NCBI GenBank assembly: GCA_005405945.1 | Contig: BJHW01000002.1 | Span: 2,046,001 to 2,110,000, forward strand | Length of the DNA: 64,000 nt | DNA from: Streptomyces violaceusniger | GTDB taxonomy: Bacteria > Actinomycetota > Actinomycetes > Streptomycetales > Streptomycetaceae | Direction of reading: 5' to 3' | In this document: positions 27,139-37,455 of the stretch, piece by piece | Layout: the number at the start of each line of letters is the position of its first letter | Numbering within the stretch: the stretch's first letter is position 1 | Translations under genes and position numbers: made by a program | Notes under the pieces: generated by a model | Told to the model about the DNA's origin: nothing | The model's input: only the letters and a program-made list of their open reading frames with translations | The model's database searches: none

Positions 27139-27780
27139 TCAGGTGGTGGCCAGCAGGAGGTTCTCTCCGCTTGACGGGCGAAGGCCGTCGGTCCGGTCGG
27201 TGAAGTAGCGCTCGGCGAGCAAACTCCCCGGAACGTGCCGGGCGTCTTTGAGGCCGGCTTCGCGCGCCAGTGCCAGCATCTCCTGCGGGGTGTAGAAGCT
27301 GATGAACGGGGTTCCAGATGCTCGTGCGCCTTCCTCGCTCGCACGAAGGCCGCGGCGGTCAGCTTCGTCGACAAGTTCGGTCGGCAGCAGGAAGGTCATG
27401 GCGAGCGTTGTGCCGTGTGCGAGCCCGGCAATCTGGCGCAGGGTGGCAGCGGTGGCGTCCTTGGTGAGGTACATGGTGACGCCGGTGGAGACGATGACCG
27501 CTGGTCGGCCGGGATCGAAGCCGGCAGTGGACAGCTGCTCGGGCCAGGACGCGCCGGCCTCGAAGTCGACCGGACCAGGTGCAGCCAGTCGGGGATGCCA
27601 TAGCCGAGTTCGACCAGGCGGTGGCGCTTCCAGGCCTGGGTGTCAGGCTGGTCGATCTCGAAGATCCGAAGGCGGGAGGCGAGCTGCTTCTTGTGCTGGG
27701 CGAAGGTGTCCAGATCCTGGCGGTGGTGACCGCAGACGACGCCCAGGCCTCGCGGCTCGCGCCCGAGGTGCAGCAACTGC
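27139..27780 (-). pseudogene. SAM-dependent methyltransferase remnant (TIGR00027-like)
   Basis: The C-terminal half is well preserved over two frames: LRIFEIDQPDTQAWKRHRLV, VDFEAGASWPEQLSTAGFDP, PAVIVSTGVTMYLTKDATAA and FISFYTPQEMLALAREAGLK, ending at 27139. This is the leucine carboxyl methyltransferase-like class I family common in actinobacteria. A missing C near 27570 (GTCCGGTCG for GTCCCGGTCG) splits the frames. The N-terminal SAM-binding half upstream of about 27780 is not recognisable. The lost 5' part makes it a real remnant, not only a sequence error. Confidence 0.7.
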
Positions 27781-27917
27781 CGACGGGGCTGCTGCCGGGC
27801 ATCGCGGAACTGATCACGTTCCCCCGTGACCGCGTGGAACGACAGTGCCGCCCCTGCGCCGCTCTTTCGCCCTGGACGAGGTCGGTGTCCGCGCCGGCAG
27901 CCGACGCGTTCACTCGA

Positions 27918-28436
27918 TTACGGAAGGAGTTTCGCCTGACTCGCCCACTGCCGGAGGTCGCCGCAGGTTGCGGTTGTTGTCCGGCTACGGCTGGCCAGGG
28001 TGTCGAAGGTGGCACGTACCTGGCTGCCGAGGTAGGCAAACACATGAGCCGCGCGGCCGGTCTGGTAGGCGAGCAGCCGAAAGGCGGCGATGTCGTGTTC
28101 CTCCATGTCGTCGTCCGCCTGCGCGGGCGCCGCAGCCAGGAACTCGTAGTCGCGCCTATTCATGACGGTATGGGCGACGGTGCGCAGTGCCGTGGCGTGC
28201 AGGGCTTCGACGGTGGACGGGCGTCCGGCCGCTGCGGCGTCCAGGATGACGGTGTGCATGGTGAGCGCTGCGAAGGTCCCGAGCAATCGCTCCCCCTGGG
28301 GCACGTCCAGGCCGCGTTCGCGGAAGTCGTCATGGCGACGATCACGCCGCCAGGTTTCCTGGTCGATCAGGGGCAGCAGACATCGGCTCAGGGCGCGGCA
28401 CTCGCGCCAGACGACGTTGTCACGGGCACTGTTCAT
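27918..28436 (-). CDS. Hypothetical helical protein
   Basis: A 172-aa protein starting at ATG 28436 (MNSARDNVVWRECRALSRCL). The composition is that of a soluble, mostly helical protein, with stretches such as GTFAALTMHTVILDAAAAGR and HDIAAFRLLAYQTGRAAHVF. I recognise no family or motif. It lies just upstream of the methyltransferase remnant on the same strand, and the two may once have formed an operon. Confidence 0.5.
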   Translation of the reverse strand: MNSARDNVVWRECRALSRCLLPLIDQETWRRDRRHDDFRERGLDVPQGERLLGTFAALTMHTVILDAAAAGRPSTVEALHATALRTVAHTVMNRRDYEFLAAAPAQADDDMEEHDIAAFRLLAYQTGRAAHVFAYLGSQVRATFDTLASRSRTTTATCGDLRQWASQAKLLP

Positions 28437-28513
28437 GGCTGCTGAAGTCCTCTCGAGAGTGCTGTGCCCGCCGCAGCCGGGCAGTGCGAGCGCAGGTCTG
28501 TCTCACGTCATGC

Positions 28514-28930
28514 TCACACGCAGGGCACGTACAGGACGGAGCTGTAGGCAGTTCCGGCGTCGTGGCTGCCGTTGGGGGAGACGATGGTTCCAACCGTCAC
28601 GGTTCGCCATCCGGTATTCGGGCCGCCGGGTTTGTTCGTGCAGGTCGCCGAGGCCGAACTTGAGCGCAGTGGGGGCGGGCACTTGGTCTGACGCGGTCCT
28701 GACCCGCCGGTCATCCACTGGTTGGAGTAGTTGTTGTGGAACTCGACGCCGACTTCGCTGTTGCAGCTGGCCGGAGTTCCGCCGGCACAGGAAGAGATGC
28801 CGCCCGTGCCGGTGACCTTGCTACCGCTGTGGTTGGGCTTCGAGGCATAGAGAGTGCAGGTGATGACCGCATCGGGGGACGGCGCGATTCGCGGACAGGG
28901 TCACCGTCGGTGGCGCTCGACGCCCTGACC
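28514..28930 (-). pseudogene. C-terminal fragment of a secreted Cys-containing protein
   Basis: The minus strand reads AVITCTLYASKPNHSGSKVT, GGISSCAGGTPASCNSEVGV, EFHNNYSNQWMTGGSG and ends TAYSSVLYVPCV at 28514. Six or more Cys and an Asn/Ser/Thr-rich composition suggest a disulfide-bonded exported protein. There is no start codon or signal peptide, and upstream (TVTLSANRAVP) it is joined through a frame break to unrelated sequence. Family unknown. Confidence 0.45.
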
Positions 28931-29290
28931 CGGCACGCTGGATGTCCGCGAGCCCATGGATAGTCGGCCGTTTGGGGTCCAATCGGCGGTGACCCCCGGT
29001 AGCCGATCTCGGTCGGCCGGCCATCGTGGCAGAGCACCGTGCAGTTGCCGCGACCACGCTCCGGATAGGGCAGCCGCTCGGAGTCGAGGGCGTCTTCCCA
29101 CTGAGCTTCGGTGGGCCGCGCGGTGGGGGCCCAAGTACGCACTTCGTTGTCGGTCAACGGCCGCATGAACGGGCCGTCGTCGCTGTCCATGGCGTCGATC
29201 ACGGTCGGGAAGTCCAGGACCGAGCCTGTGCCACCGGTGAAGATGTACTCGTGCCACTGCGGGTCCCGCCACAGTTCGCGCCCAGCCGGG
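28931..29290 (-). pseudogene. Fragment of an unknown protein
   Basis: A minus-strand frame gives LWRDPQWHEYIFTGGTGSVL, DFPTVIDAMDSDDGPFMRPL, TDNEVRTWAPTARPTEAQWE and NCTVLCHDGRPTEIGYRGSP, a convincing protein composition with no family I recognise. It has no clear start and merges with the secreted-protein fragment downstream. I read it as a truncated gene. Confidence 0.4.
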
Positions 29291-29626
29291 TGGACGGACG
29301 GGGCGCGAGAACGCCGCCGCCGGCCGGCCCGGTCGCCGCGGCAGTCGATCGGCGGTCGGTACCGGCGGTCGGTACCGGCCTTCGGTGCCGTGCCGCTCGC
29401 CGAGGCGGGTACCCGACGGCCGGTTCAAGAGCTGTTCGCCGCGCGGCGCTACAACCGGGGCCGGGTCCTGCTGGCGTTCTGGGTCTCCAAGCGGGGCACG
29501 CAGGGAGGGAGTAGTTGTTGACCAGTCAGCAGCGTGCCCCGTTGCCCGATGAGCAGCTGCTGGGGGTGGCCCGCAAGGGCACGGGGGAGTTCCAGGGTTC
29601 TGTCCGCGATCTCGTAGACGCCGAAG

Positions 29627-30264
29627 TCAGCCGACGCTGTCAGGACTGGGCAGCGGTGTCTGGCACGGCTGGGCGCGGAGCCCGTCGAGAATGATCGCCA
29701 GATAGCGTCGCCATAGCTCGGAGGGGCGTTCACCTGGCAAGGCCATGACGGCGTCGATCATTGCGGCGATCGGTGCGATGTCGGTCTCGGTGACCCCGTC
29801 GCGCAGCCCACCTTGAGTGCGGGCCCGTGCCACGAGAGCCTCGCAGCGCGATGTGATCTCCCGCCGCGCTCGGGCGAGGCCTGTGCCCTCGACGGCGCCG
29901 TGGCGCATCAACTCGCGCAGTCCACGGTTGTGCGCGGCCACCCCAGGGCTCTCTCAAGGAAGCCGGCAAGAGCCGCGAAGCCGTCGTCCTCGGCCAGGGC
30001 TTTTTGCGCCATTGCGGCGATCTCGTCGAGCTCTTCGGTGAAGACGGCCTCTGCGAGCGCCTGCTTGTCGGGGAATTTCCGGTAGACGGTGCCGACTCCG
30101 AGCCCGGCGTGGTGTGCGACATCGTTGAGCGTGGCCTGCAGCCCGCGTGCGGCGAACACCTCGCGACCGGCTTGGAGGATGCGTTGGCGATTGAGTTCGG
30201 CATCCCGCCTCAGCGGACGCGCCCCTGCCGCAGCAGGTTCCTCGCCTCCCCTCTGTGCGCCCAT
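29627..30264 (-). CDS. TetR-family repressor, frameshift at 29941-29944
   Basis: A 212-aa TetR-type repressor. The N-terminal HTH is ILQAGREVFAARGLQATLND with GVGTVYRKFPDKQAL; the helical ligand-binding part continues in another frame as AAHNRGLRELMRHGAVEGTG and ends at 29627. One extra base in the C4 run 29941-29944 joins RALG-V-AAHNRGL, so the split is probably a sequence error. ATG 30264 has GAAGGG upstream. The gene is divergent from an SDR gene, and two identical dyads lie between them, so it most likely represses both. Confidence 0.83.
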
Positions 30265-30300
30265 GGCCTGCCCTTCTCGTGACGTGACCGATCGTATAAC

Positions 30301-30317
30301 CGGATACATCATATCCG
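30301..30317. promoter_or_regulatory. TetR operator 1
   Basis: CGGATA-CATCA-TATCCG is a perfect 6-bp-arm dyad in the divergent tetR/SDR region, 37 bp from the tetR start. The same dyad recurs 46 bp downstream. Confidence 0.65.
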
Positions 30318-30346
30318 CTTCATGCTACGGTCGGTCCTCATGGAAG

Positions 30347-30363
30347 CGGATACGACATATCCG
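30347..30363. promoter_or_regulatory. TetR operator 2
   Basis: CGGATA-CGACA-TATCCG repeats the arms and spacing of the dyad at 30301-30317 and lies 64 bp before the SDR start, suitable for repressing that promoter. Confidence 0.65.
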
Positions 30364-30426
30364 GATGATGGTTCGGAGCGTCGCGCCGCCCATCGTCGCG
30401 CAGCTCGGAGGAAAGGAGAGCCAGGG

Positions 30427-31263
30427 ATGCAGACTGTGGTCATCACCGGAGGAACCGACGGGCTCGGAAAGGGACTCGCACTGCACTATCTGCGCCAGGG
30501 AGCGCGCGTGCTCGCCGTGGGCAGCACGCCCGCCAAGGGCGAGGCCCTTCTGGCCCGGGCAGCGGCCGTCTCGGCCGTTGACCGCGCGGTCTTCCTGCAA
30601 GCCGATCTGACGTCGGTCGCGGCGGCCAGGGACCTGCTTGCCACGGTCGAGAGCACCTGTTCCTCGGTGGACAAGCTGGTCCTGTGCGCCCAGCGGTACC
30701 GGCTCTTCGGATCCCGCACTGTGACCACCGAGGGGTTCGAGCACAGTTTCGCCCTCGCCTACCTGAGCCGCTACGTCCTCAGTCACGGCCTGCGCAAGGC
30801 GCTGGAGTCCGCGCCACAGCCGGTCATCATGAACGTGGGGACTCCCGGTGTCCCCTTGGGCCGGATCCACTGGGACGATCTGCAACTAGCGCGCCGCTAC
30901 AGCGGCTTCAAAGCCACGCTGCAGTCCTTCCGCGCCAACGACCTGCTCGGCGTGGCCTTTGCCGCCCTGCATGCCGACACCCGGATCCGCTATGTCGGCT
31001 ACAACCCGGGCGTGGTCTCGACCGGCATGCCCAACCACCTTCCGCAACCGCTCCGCGCCCTCACCAAGGCGTCCTTCACCCTGTTCGCCGCTTCGGTGGC
31101 GAAGGCCGTCGCGCCGATGGCCTGTCTCCTGGACGAACCACCAGGCGAACGCTTCACCGCCTACCGCGCCACGCGCCAACTGCCCTTGAAAGGCGCGGCG
31201 TTCGACCAGGCCGACGCACTGCGCCTGCACCACCTCACGCACGACTTGATGAACGCGGTGTGA
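30427..31263 (+). CDS. Short-chain dehydrogenase/reductase
   Basis: A 278-aa NAD(P)-dependent oxidoreductase with a Rossmann start TVVITGGTDGLGKGLAL (TGxxxGxG, residues 7-14) and the catalytic YSGFK (Tyr158-Lys162). The usual NNAG segment is LVLCAQ, as in divergent retinol dehydrogenase-like SDRs. ATG 30427 is preceded by the purine-rich GAAAGGAGAGCCAGGG. It is divergent from the TetR gene and probably induced by the compound it modifies, an arrangement typical of detoxification genes. Substrate unknown. Confidence 0.88.
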   Translation: MQTVVITGGTDGLGKGLALHYLRQGARVLAVGSTPAKGEALLARAAAVSAVDRAVFLQADLTSVAAARDLLATVESTCSSVDKLVLCAQRYRLFGSRTVTTEGFEHSFALAYLSRYVLSHGLRKALESAPQPVIMNVGTPGVPLGRIHWDDLQLARRYSGFKATLQSFRANDLLGVAFAALHADTRIRYVGYNPGVVSTGMPNHLPQPLRALTKASFTLFAASVAKAVAPMACLLDEPPGERFTAYRATRQLPLKGAAFDQADALRLHHLTHDLMNAV

Positions 31264-31552
31264 GGATGCGGGCTCTCAGAAGCTCGAAGGATGTCCGGCC
31301 GTAATCGGAACGTACGGCTGACACACCCGGATTCACTGGGCACTGTCGGACGCGGGGCGATCGAAATGGCCTTGCGGACGGGGCGGCGCTTGGCTAGACG
31401 TTACGGCGGAGCCCCCACCACGAGGGTGAGGGACCACGACAGCGAGAGGAGGGGTAAGCCGGATGATCTCCACGATCACCGCGCTTGTGTCCTCCCGGGG
31501 TGCGGACCACATCTGACCTCGGAGCGGACGGGCGCCTTCACCGGAGCGTGCC

Positions 31553-32503
31553 TTGACCGTGAAACAGAACGACCTGACCATGCGTCCGATCACCGGACGC
31601 GAAGAACTCGCCCTCTTCTCCCGACTGCCTTACACCCTCAACGAGGAACTGGCGGACGACCTTGCCGCCGGCCGCCGACGTCCGGAATGGATGTGGGTCG
31701 CCCTTCGCGGCGAGCGCCTACTGGCCAGGGTCGCATGGTGGGGTCGGGCCGGAGACGACACCCCATTCCTCTTGGACATCTTCGACATCGACGACGTCAG
31801 CGCGGATCGCGATCGCGTGGACATCGGCGTGCGGCTGCTGCGGGCCGCCACGGCCGCAGTGGTCCCAGCCGACGCCCGTCCACCCGAGTACCACCGCGCC
31901 GTCCCACCCGATTGGCGCGGGGGCGGGGTGACCCGGCGCATCGTCGAGGACCGCCTGCTCGCCCTGGAACGGACCGGCGCCCGCCACTTCGTCGAACGGC
32001 TGCTTCTGGAGTGGCGTCCCGGGACGCCACTCGCCGAGCCGAGAGGGCGCCTGGCGTTCCGGCCGGTCCGCGACACCGAGGAAATCCTCGCCCTGATGAC
32101 TCGGGTCCTGGACGGAACGCTGGACGCGCACAGCAGGGACGACCTGACCCGGATGTCCCCCCGCGAAGCGGCGGCCAGACACTATGAGGAGGAACTCGCG
32201 CACTTCCGGAGCCCGCAGGACTGGTGGCGGATCGCAACACTGCCGGACGGCGAGCCGGTGGGGTTCGTCACCCCGGCCCGCAACGACTACAACCCCGTCA
32301 TCGGCTACCTCGCCGTACTCCCCGAACATCGGGGCAACGGCTACATCGACGAGATCCTTGCCGAAGGCACCCGGATTCTCAGCGCGCGGAATGTCCCCCG
32401 CATCCGGGCAGCCACGGATCTCGGCAACACCCCCATGGCGAACGCCTTCCAGCGCATCGGATACGTCAACTTCGCACGCCGGATCTGCATGATCTGGAGC
32501 TGA
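31553..32503 (+). CDS. GNAT-family acetyltransferase
   Basis: A 316-aa protein with a C-terminal GNAT acetyl-CoA-binding fold (about 180-316): LAFRPVRDTEEILALM, PVIGYLAVLPEHRGNGYIDE (motif A with the pyrophosphate loop RGNGY) and RAATDLGNTPMANAFQRIGY. The N-terminal half (RPITGREELALFSRLPYTLN and following) resembles a decayed second GNAT fold. TTG 31553 has GGAG at a good distance, while GTG 31559 and ATG 31580 are alternatives. The acceptor is unknown. Confidence 0.8.
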   Translation: MTVKQNDLTMRPITGREELALFSRLPYTLNEELADDLAAGRRRPEWMWVALRGERLLARVAWWGRAGDDTPFLLDIFDIDDVSADRDRVDIGVRLLRAATAAVVPADARPPEYHRAVPPDWRGGGVTRRIVEDRLLALERTGARHFVERLLLEWRPGTPLAEPRGRLAFRPVRDTEEILALMTRVLDGTLDAHSRDDLTRMSPREAAARHYEEELAHFRSPQDWWRIATLPDGEPVGFVTPARNDYNPVIGYLAVLPEHRGNGYIDEILAEGTRILSARNVPRIRAATDLGNTPMANAFQRIGYVNFARRICMIWS

Positions 32504-32610
32504 CCGAGGGCGCGGGGGCTCCCGCTCTGGGCGAGCTGCTCGGCGCCGGACACAGCGCCGGAGCTGATCTGCAGCTCCTCGCACAGAGGTCGGCGGCGGT
32601 CTCCTGCTGA

Positions 32611-32733
32611 CTGGGCCCGCGCCAGGCCCACATCAAGGCGGTCACCGCCAACGTCCCGCTCGGCCGGTTCGGCACCGCCGACGAAGTCACCTCAGTGACG
32701 CTGCAACTCGGCGGTGGCGTCGCCGACGACGTC
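32611..32733 (+). pseudogene. C-terminal SDR fragment
   Basis: About 40 residues, HIKAVTANVPLGRFGTADEV then TSVTLQLGGGVADD, match the end of a classical SDR (PLGRFGxxxEV). It is antisense to and overlaps the apparent 3' end of the glycoside hydrolase gene, so a deletion junction lies near here. Confidence 0.4.
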
Positions 32734-35633
32734 CAATGCTCGCGATGGGCTCGGGGATGAACGTGTCGAGCAGCAGGAGTCCGAGCACCGATCGGCCTGC
32801 TGAGACGACGGCGGGGACGCACCGGGGCTCGGGGGCTGGAGCGCGTGGCTCAGCAGTGGTGGGGCGAGCAGTCCGCACGGCTCGGGCTCGGCGCGTAGCC
32901 CGGTGCCGGCGTAGTAGCGGTTGGCCGCCGACGGCGCGACTCGGATGCGCAGTTCGTTCCTCCCGGGCCGCAGGGTGTGGGCGGGGATCGTGATGCGGTA
33001 CGGCGCCCAGGCGCGCTGTCCCACGCGCGTGCCGTTCACGGACACGATCACGGCTCCGGCGACGGCCGGGAGCGTCAGCTCCAGGGGGACCGGGGTGTCG
33101 ATTTCGATCTGGCGCACATAGTCGGCGGTGCCCGTGTAGGCCGGAAGGCCCTGTCGCTGCCAGCCGCATGTCACGGCGATGTCGCGGCGGGTGCCCGCCT
33201 CCTCGTACGCGTCCTGGGCGATCTCGAGCAGCCAGCCGGACTGGAGTCGCTCCGGCGCCGACCATTCCGGTGTGCCGTGACCGGCCGCGGCCTCGGAGTC
33301 CTCCGCGGTGTCCGCCCGGCCGGAAGCGCGCTCCGCGTCCCTGTGCACGCGCAACAGGCGCAGCTCGTTCTGCTCCAGCCGCAGCACGGCCGGGTTCTCG
33401 GTTGCTTCGAGGGTGCGCACGGTGCCGTCGGTGGCCTCCCATTCCTCGATATGCCAGGGCCCGCCGGGCAGCAGGAGTTCCACCGTCCCCTCGGTCTCGG
33501 TGAAGCAGGCGAAGCGGAAGCCGCCGGCCGTGTCCGGGCCGCCGCGCCAGCGCACCGGCGAGCCCGCGGGCACGCGCAGTGTTGGCTCGGTCTGTCCACG
33601 CCGTGCGGCGAGCCCGCGCAGGACGGCCGCCTCGGGGACCGCATGGAACGTCTCCACGGCGGGGGCGAGGTCTGCCCAGTCCTCGGCGGCGGTCTGAGGG
33701 CCCTCCTGGTAGACGGTGGGCGTCGCGCCGCTGACGAGTACCCGTACGCCCGCTTCGGTCAGGCGGCGGAGTCGGCGCAGTGAGCGGGCCGAGCGCAGCG
33801 TCGTCACGGCGGGGAGCACGAGCGCCCGGTACCGGTGGTCCCCGAAGCGCACCGCGCCTTCCTCCACCGCGGCGGCCTCGAGGTCGCGTTCGTCCACGAG
33901 GTGGAAGCCCACCCGGGATTCGGTGAGCGCCCGGGCCCACTCGCCCGTCGCCGACGCCTGTTCGCCGAGCTGGCCCGCGGTCCACACCGTACGCAACGGG
34001 TACAGGACCGCCACGTCGCTCTGGGGTGACACCGGTTCGAGGAATTCGCTCAGCCGCGCGCTCTCGAGCGCGAACCGCGGGTGGTGATCGACGAACCACG
34101 GCTCGAAGTTGATGCCCGGGGGAAGTCGAAGCGCGGATTCCGCAGCGACTCGTGGTCGTCTCCGTGGCCGTGGGTCTGGTAGAAGCCGTGGAAGATCATC
34201 TGCCGCATGCCCTGCAGATGGTGGTTGATCGCCGTTGTGCGCAACTCCTGCAACGTGAGCCCCCAGTGGCCGGACCACGGGGCCCCGCCTTCGGGCGGGG
34301 TGACGAAGTACTGCTCGACCATCGTCCCGCCGCGGCCGTGGTGGCGGGCGACCGAGTCGCCGAAGGCGGGGCTGAGCTGCACCAGGGCGTCCTGCGCGTC
34401 CACCGCGGTGAGGTCGCGGTAGCCGTCCACGCCGAAGTGGTCGAGTCCGAAGTTCACGCGCAGGTCCCAGTCCGCGAACGCGGCGTCGAGCGTCCAGCCG
34501 CCGACGTGCCCGAGCACTTCATGACCGGACTGGCGCAGGCCGTGGGCGTGGCTCCAGGCGCGCAGCTTGCCGAGGAAGGTCTCCATCGCGTGGCCGCTGA
34601 AGTGCTCGTAGAACTGGGCGCGGAGGCTCAGCCGCTCCGGGTCGTCCCCGTCGAGCACGGCGGCGAGCACCTGGGGGGTCCGCCCGCCCCAGCGCTCCCG
34701 GATCGAGACGGCCAGGCTCTCGTGGAACGGCATCGCCGAACGCAGATCTCCGGTGCGCTCCGCCCAGTCGTAGTACACGGCGTGCGGCTGGTCGAAGAAC
34801 ATGTAGGCGACGGTGGAGCCGAAGAAGTCGCCCAGGGCGTCGGCGAAGGGCTGGTAGCCGGCCTCGATGAAGCGGTCGACCGCGACCGGGTCGACGGGGT
34901 TCACGAGCCGGGAGGTCGCACAGCGGGCGGAGACGAACACTATCGCCTCCGTGCCGTCGGGCACGGGCTCGGCGAGGTGGACACGGCACCTGTCGGCGGC
35001 GCCGTCCAGGCGGTCGACGAGCTCAAGCCGTTCGGCGGCCGTTCCCTGCTCCCCTTCCACGGCTTCCACGACGAGTGCGTACTCCACCCGCCAGTCGGCC
35101 CAGGCGACGACGCCGCCCTCGTAGTGCCAGTCCATCGCGGCCGGGCCGAGGTTCTCTGTCGCCGAGCGGATGCCGCTGAGCGAGCCCTCGCTCGCGCCCG
35201 CGGGGATCCGCACCCAGAACAGATGCCGTTCGCGCAGCTCGTCGTGTCCGGTCACGGCGCGGCCCGCGGCGTGACCGGTCTGCCAGTTGTAGTCGTCGTA
35301 GATGCCGACGATCATGCCGAGCTCGGCGGCCGTTCCGACGGCCGTACGGCACGCGGCGAGGTAGTCCTCGTCCAGGTAACCCTCAATCGGGTACGACAAC
35401 CGAGCCTGCACCTGGAAGCTCCGGATCCCGGCGTCGTGCATCTGCCGCACCTGGGCGCGGATGGTGTCCTCGTCGGGTAGCCGGTGCCAGAACCAGTAGG
35501 CGGCGGGCGCATGCCAGGGGTCCGGGTTCCGGAATCGGCACAGCGTGCTCTCGTATGCGAACAAAACAGGCAAGGCGGGCAAGGGTGTCAGCTCCTCGGG
35601 CGGCGACGAGACTCGCGTGGGCCCCGCCGCCAC
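32692..35633 (-). CDS. Large glycoside hydrolase (GH106-like), frameshift at 34118-34122
   Basis: A protein of about 980 aa, once one base is added to the G5 run 34118-34122 (FDFPPGINFEPWFVDHHPRF). The N-terminal part has a TIM-barrel start like GH106 alpha-rhamnosidase-type enzymes (PAAYWFWHRLPDEDTIRAQV, RQMHDAGIRSFQVQARLSYP). The middle has LRVNFGLDHFGVDGYRDLTA, and the C-terminal part has beta-sandwich segments ending in a jelly-roll (GAVIVSVNGTRVGQRAWAPY). There is no signal peptide, so it acts in the cytoplasm on imported glycosides. The last 40 residues read through an SDR fragment and are not natural. It follows the NCS1 gene by 8 bp. Family placement is tentative. Confidence 0.7.
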
Positions 35634-35640
35634 GGGTCGG

Positions 35641-37224
35641 TCAGCGTTCGGTGACGTCGGCCGTGTTCCGGCCGGCCGCGCTCTTGCCGGTGTCGGGAGC
35701 CGGAACCTGGAGCCCGCCGTCCCCGCGGGCGGCGTCTCCCGCGGTCACGAGCGAGTAGTCGGGCCTCGGGTCCAGCCGGAGTCCGAACGTGAGGATCGCG
35801 TAGAGCGCGGCGCCGAGCGCCAGGGCGATGACGATGCCGAGCCCGCTCGACCCGAACACGCCGGTGCGGCCCTTCTCGGTGAGGAGGAATCCCGTGATCT
35901 TCGCGAAGTTCGGGTCGGAGCTGGTCACGAGGCCGAGACCGGCGACGGTTCCGGTGACCAGACTCAAAATCGCCGTCCAGCGCCCGTCGCGGCCGCCGTA
36001 GCCGCGCGGGTTCGCCATGTCGGTGTTCCAGCCCATGCGGCGCTGCCGGATGAAGTCGATGAGCTGGATGCCGCCCATGGTGCCCATCATCACGGCGATG
36101 AGCGACAGGAACGACTGGAACGTCGCGAGGAACGAGGTGGAGACGAACAGCAGGTAGAAGGCGCCCGCCGCGATGATGACCGCGTTGATCGCGGTGGTCA
36201 CGGAGCGGCGCAGCGGTACGCCGACGGCCATGAGCGCGAGGCCGGAGCTGTACATGCCGGTGATGGCGGCCGAAACGAGCGAGATGACGATCACGATGGA
36301 GAAGGGAACGAAGAACCACATCGGCAGGAGCGCGGTGAGCGCCCCGATCGGGTCGGATGCCGTGGCGGCACCGAGCTTGGAATCCCCGCCGACGAGAAGC
36401 GCGCCGACGGCGAGGAGGATGACGACCGGCAGGCTGAGCCCGGCGACCGTCCAGCTGATCACGCCGCGCGCCGGGGTGTCGCGCGGGAGGTAACGGGCGA
36501 AATCGCCGCCGTAGTTGAGGAAGCCGAGGCCGACGAGGGTCATCGCCATGATGATGCCGCCGATGAACACCAGCGGTCCGCCCGCGGGGGTGTCACCGAG
36601 GTGCGCCCACGCGATCTCGGGCACCATGAATCCGAGGAACGCGACCGTCATGATGCCGGTCACCCACGAGATCCAGACCTCGACCCTCATGATGAGCTCG
36701 TGGCCGAGGACGGAGACCGTCATCGTCACGGCGAGCACGAGCACGAACCACAGCACGATCGTGGTCGTGGCGCTCGACCCGTCCGTGTCGGCGAACACCG
36801 ACGGCCACAGCTTCGCGAACAGGTTCGCACCGGTGGTGGAGGCAAGGGTGATGATCGTCACCTTCCAGCCCATATTGGACAGATAGGCGAAGAATGCGGG
36901 GATCCTGTTGCCCTTCATGCCGAACGCGAACCGGGTCTGGGCGAGGGTCGGCAGTCCCGTGCGGGGCCCGCCGACCGCGAGGATGCCGACGAGGGCGGCC
37001 GAGATGAGGTAGCCGAGGGTCCCGGCGACGATCGTCTGCCAGACGTTCAGACCGAGGCCGAAGACGAAGATGCCGTAACTGATGCCGAGGATGGAGATGT
37101 TCCAGGCGAACCACACGGCGAACAGGCCGCTCGGCTTCCCGCGCCGTTCGGCATCGGGAACGGGATTGACGCCGTTCGATTCGACGGTCGTGCCTCTACG
37201 ACCTTGCTGAGCCTCATTGCTCAT
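35641..37224 (-). CDS. NCS1-family nucleobase/nucleoside permease
   Basis: A 527-aa membrane transporter of the nucleobase:cation symporter-1 family with about twelve hydrophobic helices. Family features include FAVWFAWNISILGISYGIFV, QTRFAFGMKGNRIPAFFAYL and MTLVGLGFLNYGGDFARYLP. ATG 37224. It lies between the glycoside hydrolase and a ribokinase remnant, opposite a LacI gene. That suggests import of a ribonucleoside or related glycoside, with intracellular hydrolysis and ribose phosphorylation once following. The permease itself looks intact. Confidence 0.88.
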   Translation of the reverse strand: MSNEAQQGRRGTTVESNGVNPVPDAERRGKPSGLFAVWFAWNISILGISYGIFVFGLGLNVWQTIVAGTLGYLISAALVGILAVGGPRTGLPTLAQTRFAFGMKGNRIPAFFAYLSNMGWKVTIITLASTTGANLFAKLWPSVFADTDGSSATTTIVLWFVLVLAVTMTVSVLGHELIMRVEVWISWVTGIMTVAFLGFMVPEIAWAHLGDTPAGGPLVFIGGIIMAMTLVGLGFLNYGGDFARYLPRDTPARGVISWTVAGLSLPVVILLAVGALLVGGDSKLGAATASDPIGALTALLPMWFFVPFSIVIVISLVSAAITGMYSSGLALMAVGVPLRRSVTTAINAVIIAAGAFYLLFVSTSFLATFQSFLSLIAVMMGTMGGIQLIDFIRQRRMGWNTDMANPRGYGGRDGRWTAILSLVTGTVAGLGLVTSSDPNFAKITGFLLTEKGRTGVFGSSGLGIVIALALGAALYAILTFGLRLDPRPDYSLVTAGDAARGDGGLQVPAPDTGKSAAGRNTADVTER

Positions 37225-37455
37225 GGAAGGGCGCCTTTCGATGTATGGCGATGTGGGGAGGGGCGGATGGTTGAGTTCGGGGACGTCGTGGGTTCGCGTT
37301 CGAGGGGGCGCGTCGACCGCGTCCCGGGAGCGCGTCGCCCGTGTCCCGGGAGCGCGTCGACCGCGTCCGGGGATGACGCGGCTCCGCGCGAGAGGTGCGG
37401 CGTGCGACGTGCGCGGTGACCGCCATCGTGCCCGCGGCGGGAGGCGTGTACGCCT

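Noticed and set aside
35545..37419. Plus-strand frame of 624 codons opposite the NCS1 permease
   Set aside because: Arg/Asp/Glu/His-rich translation typical of the antisense of a membrane protein gene; the permease on the other strand is unmistakable.
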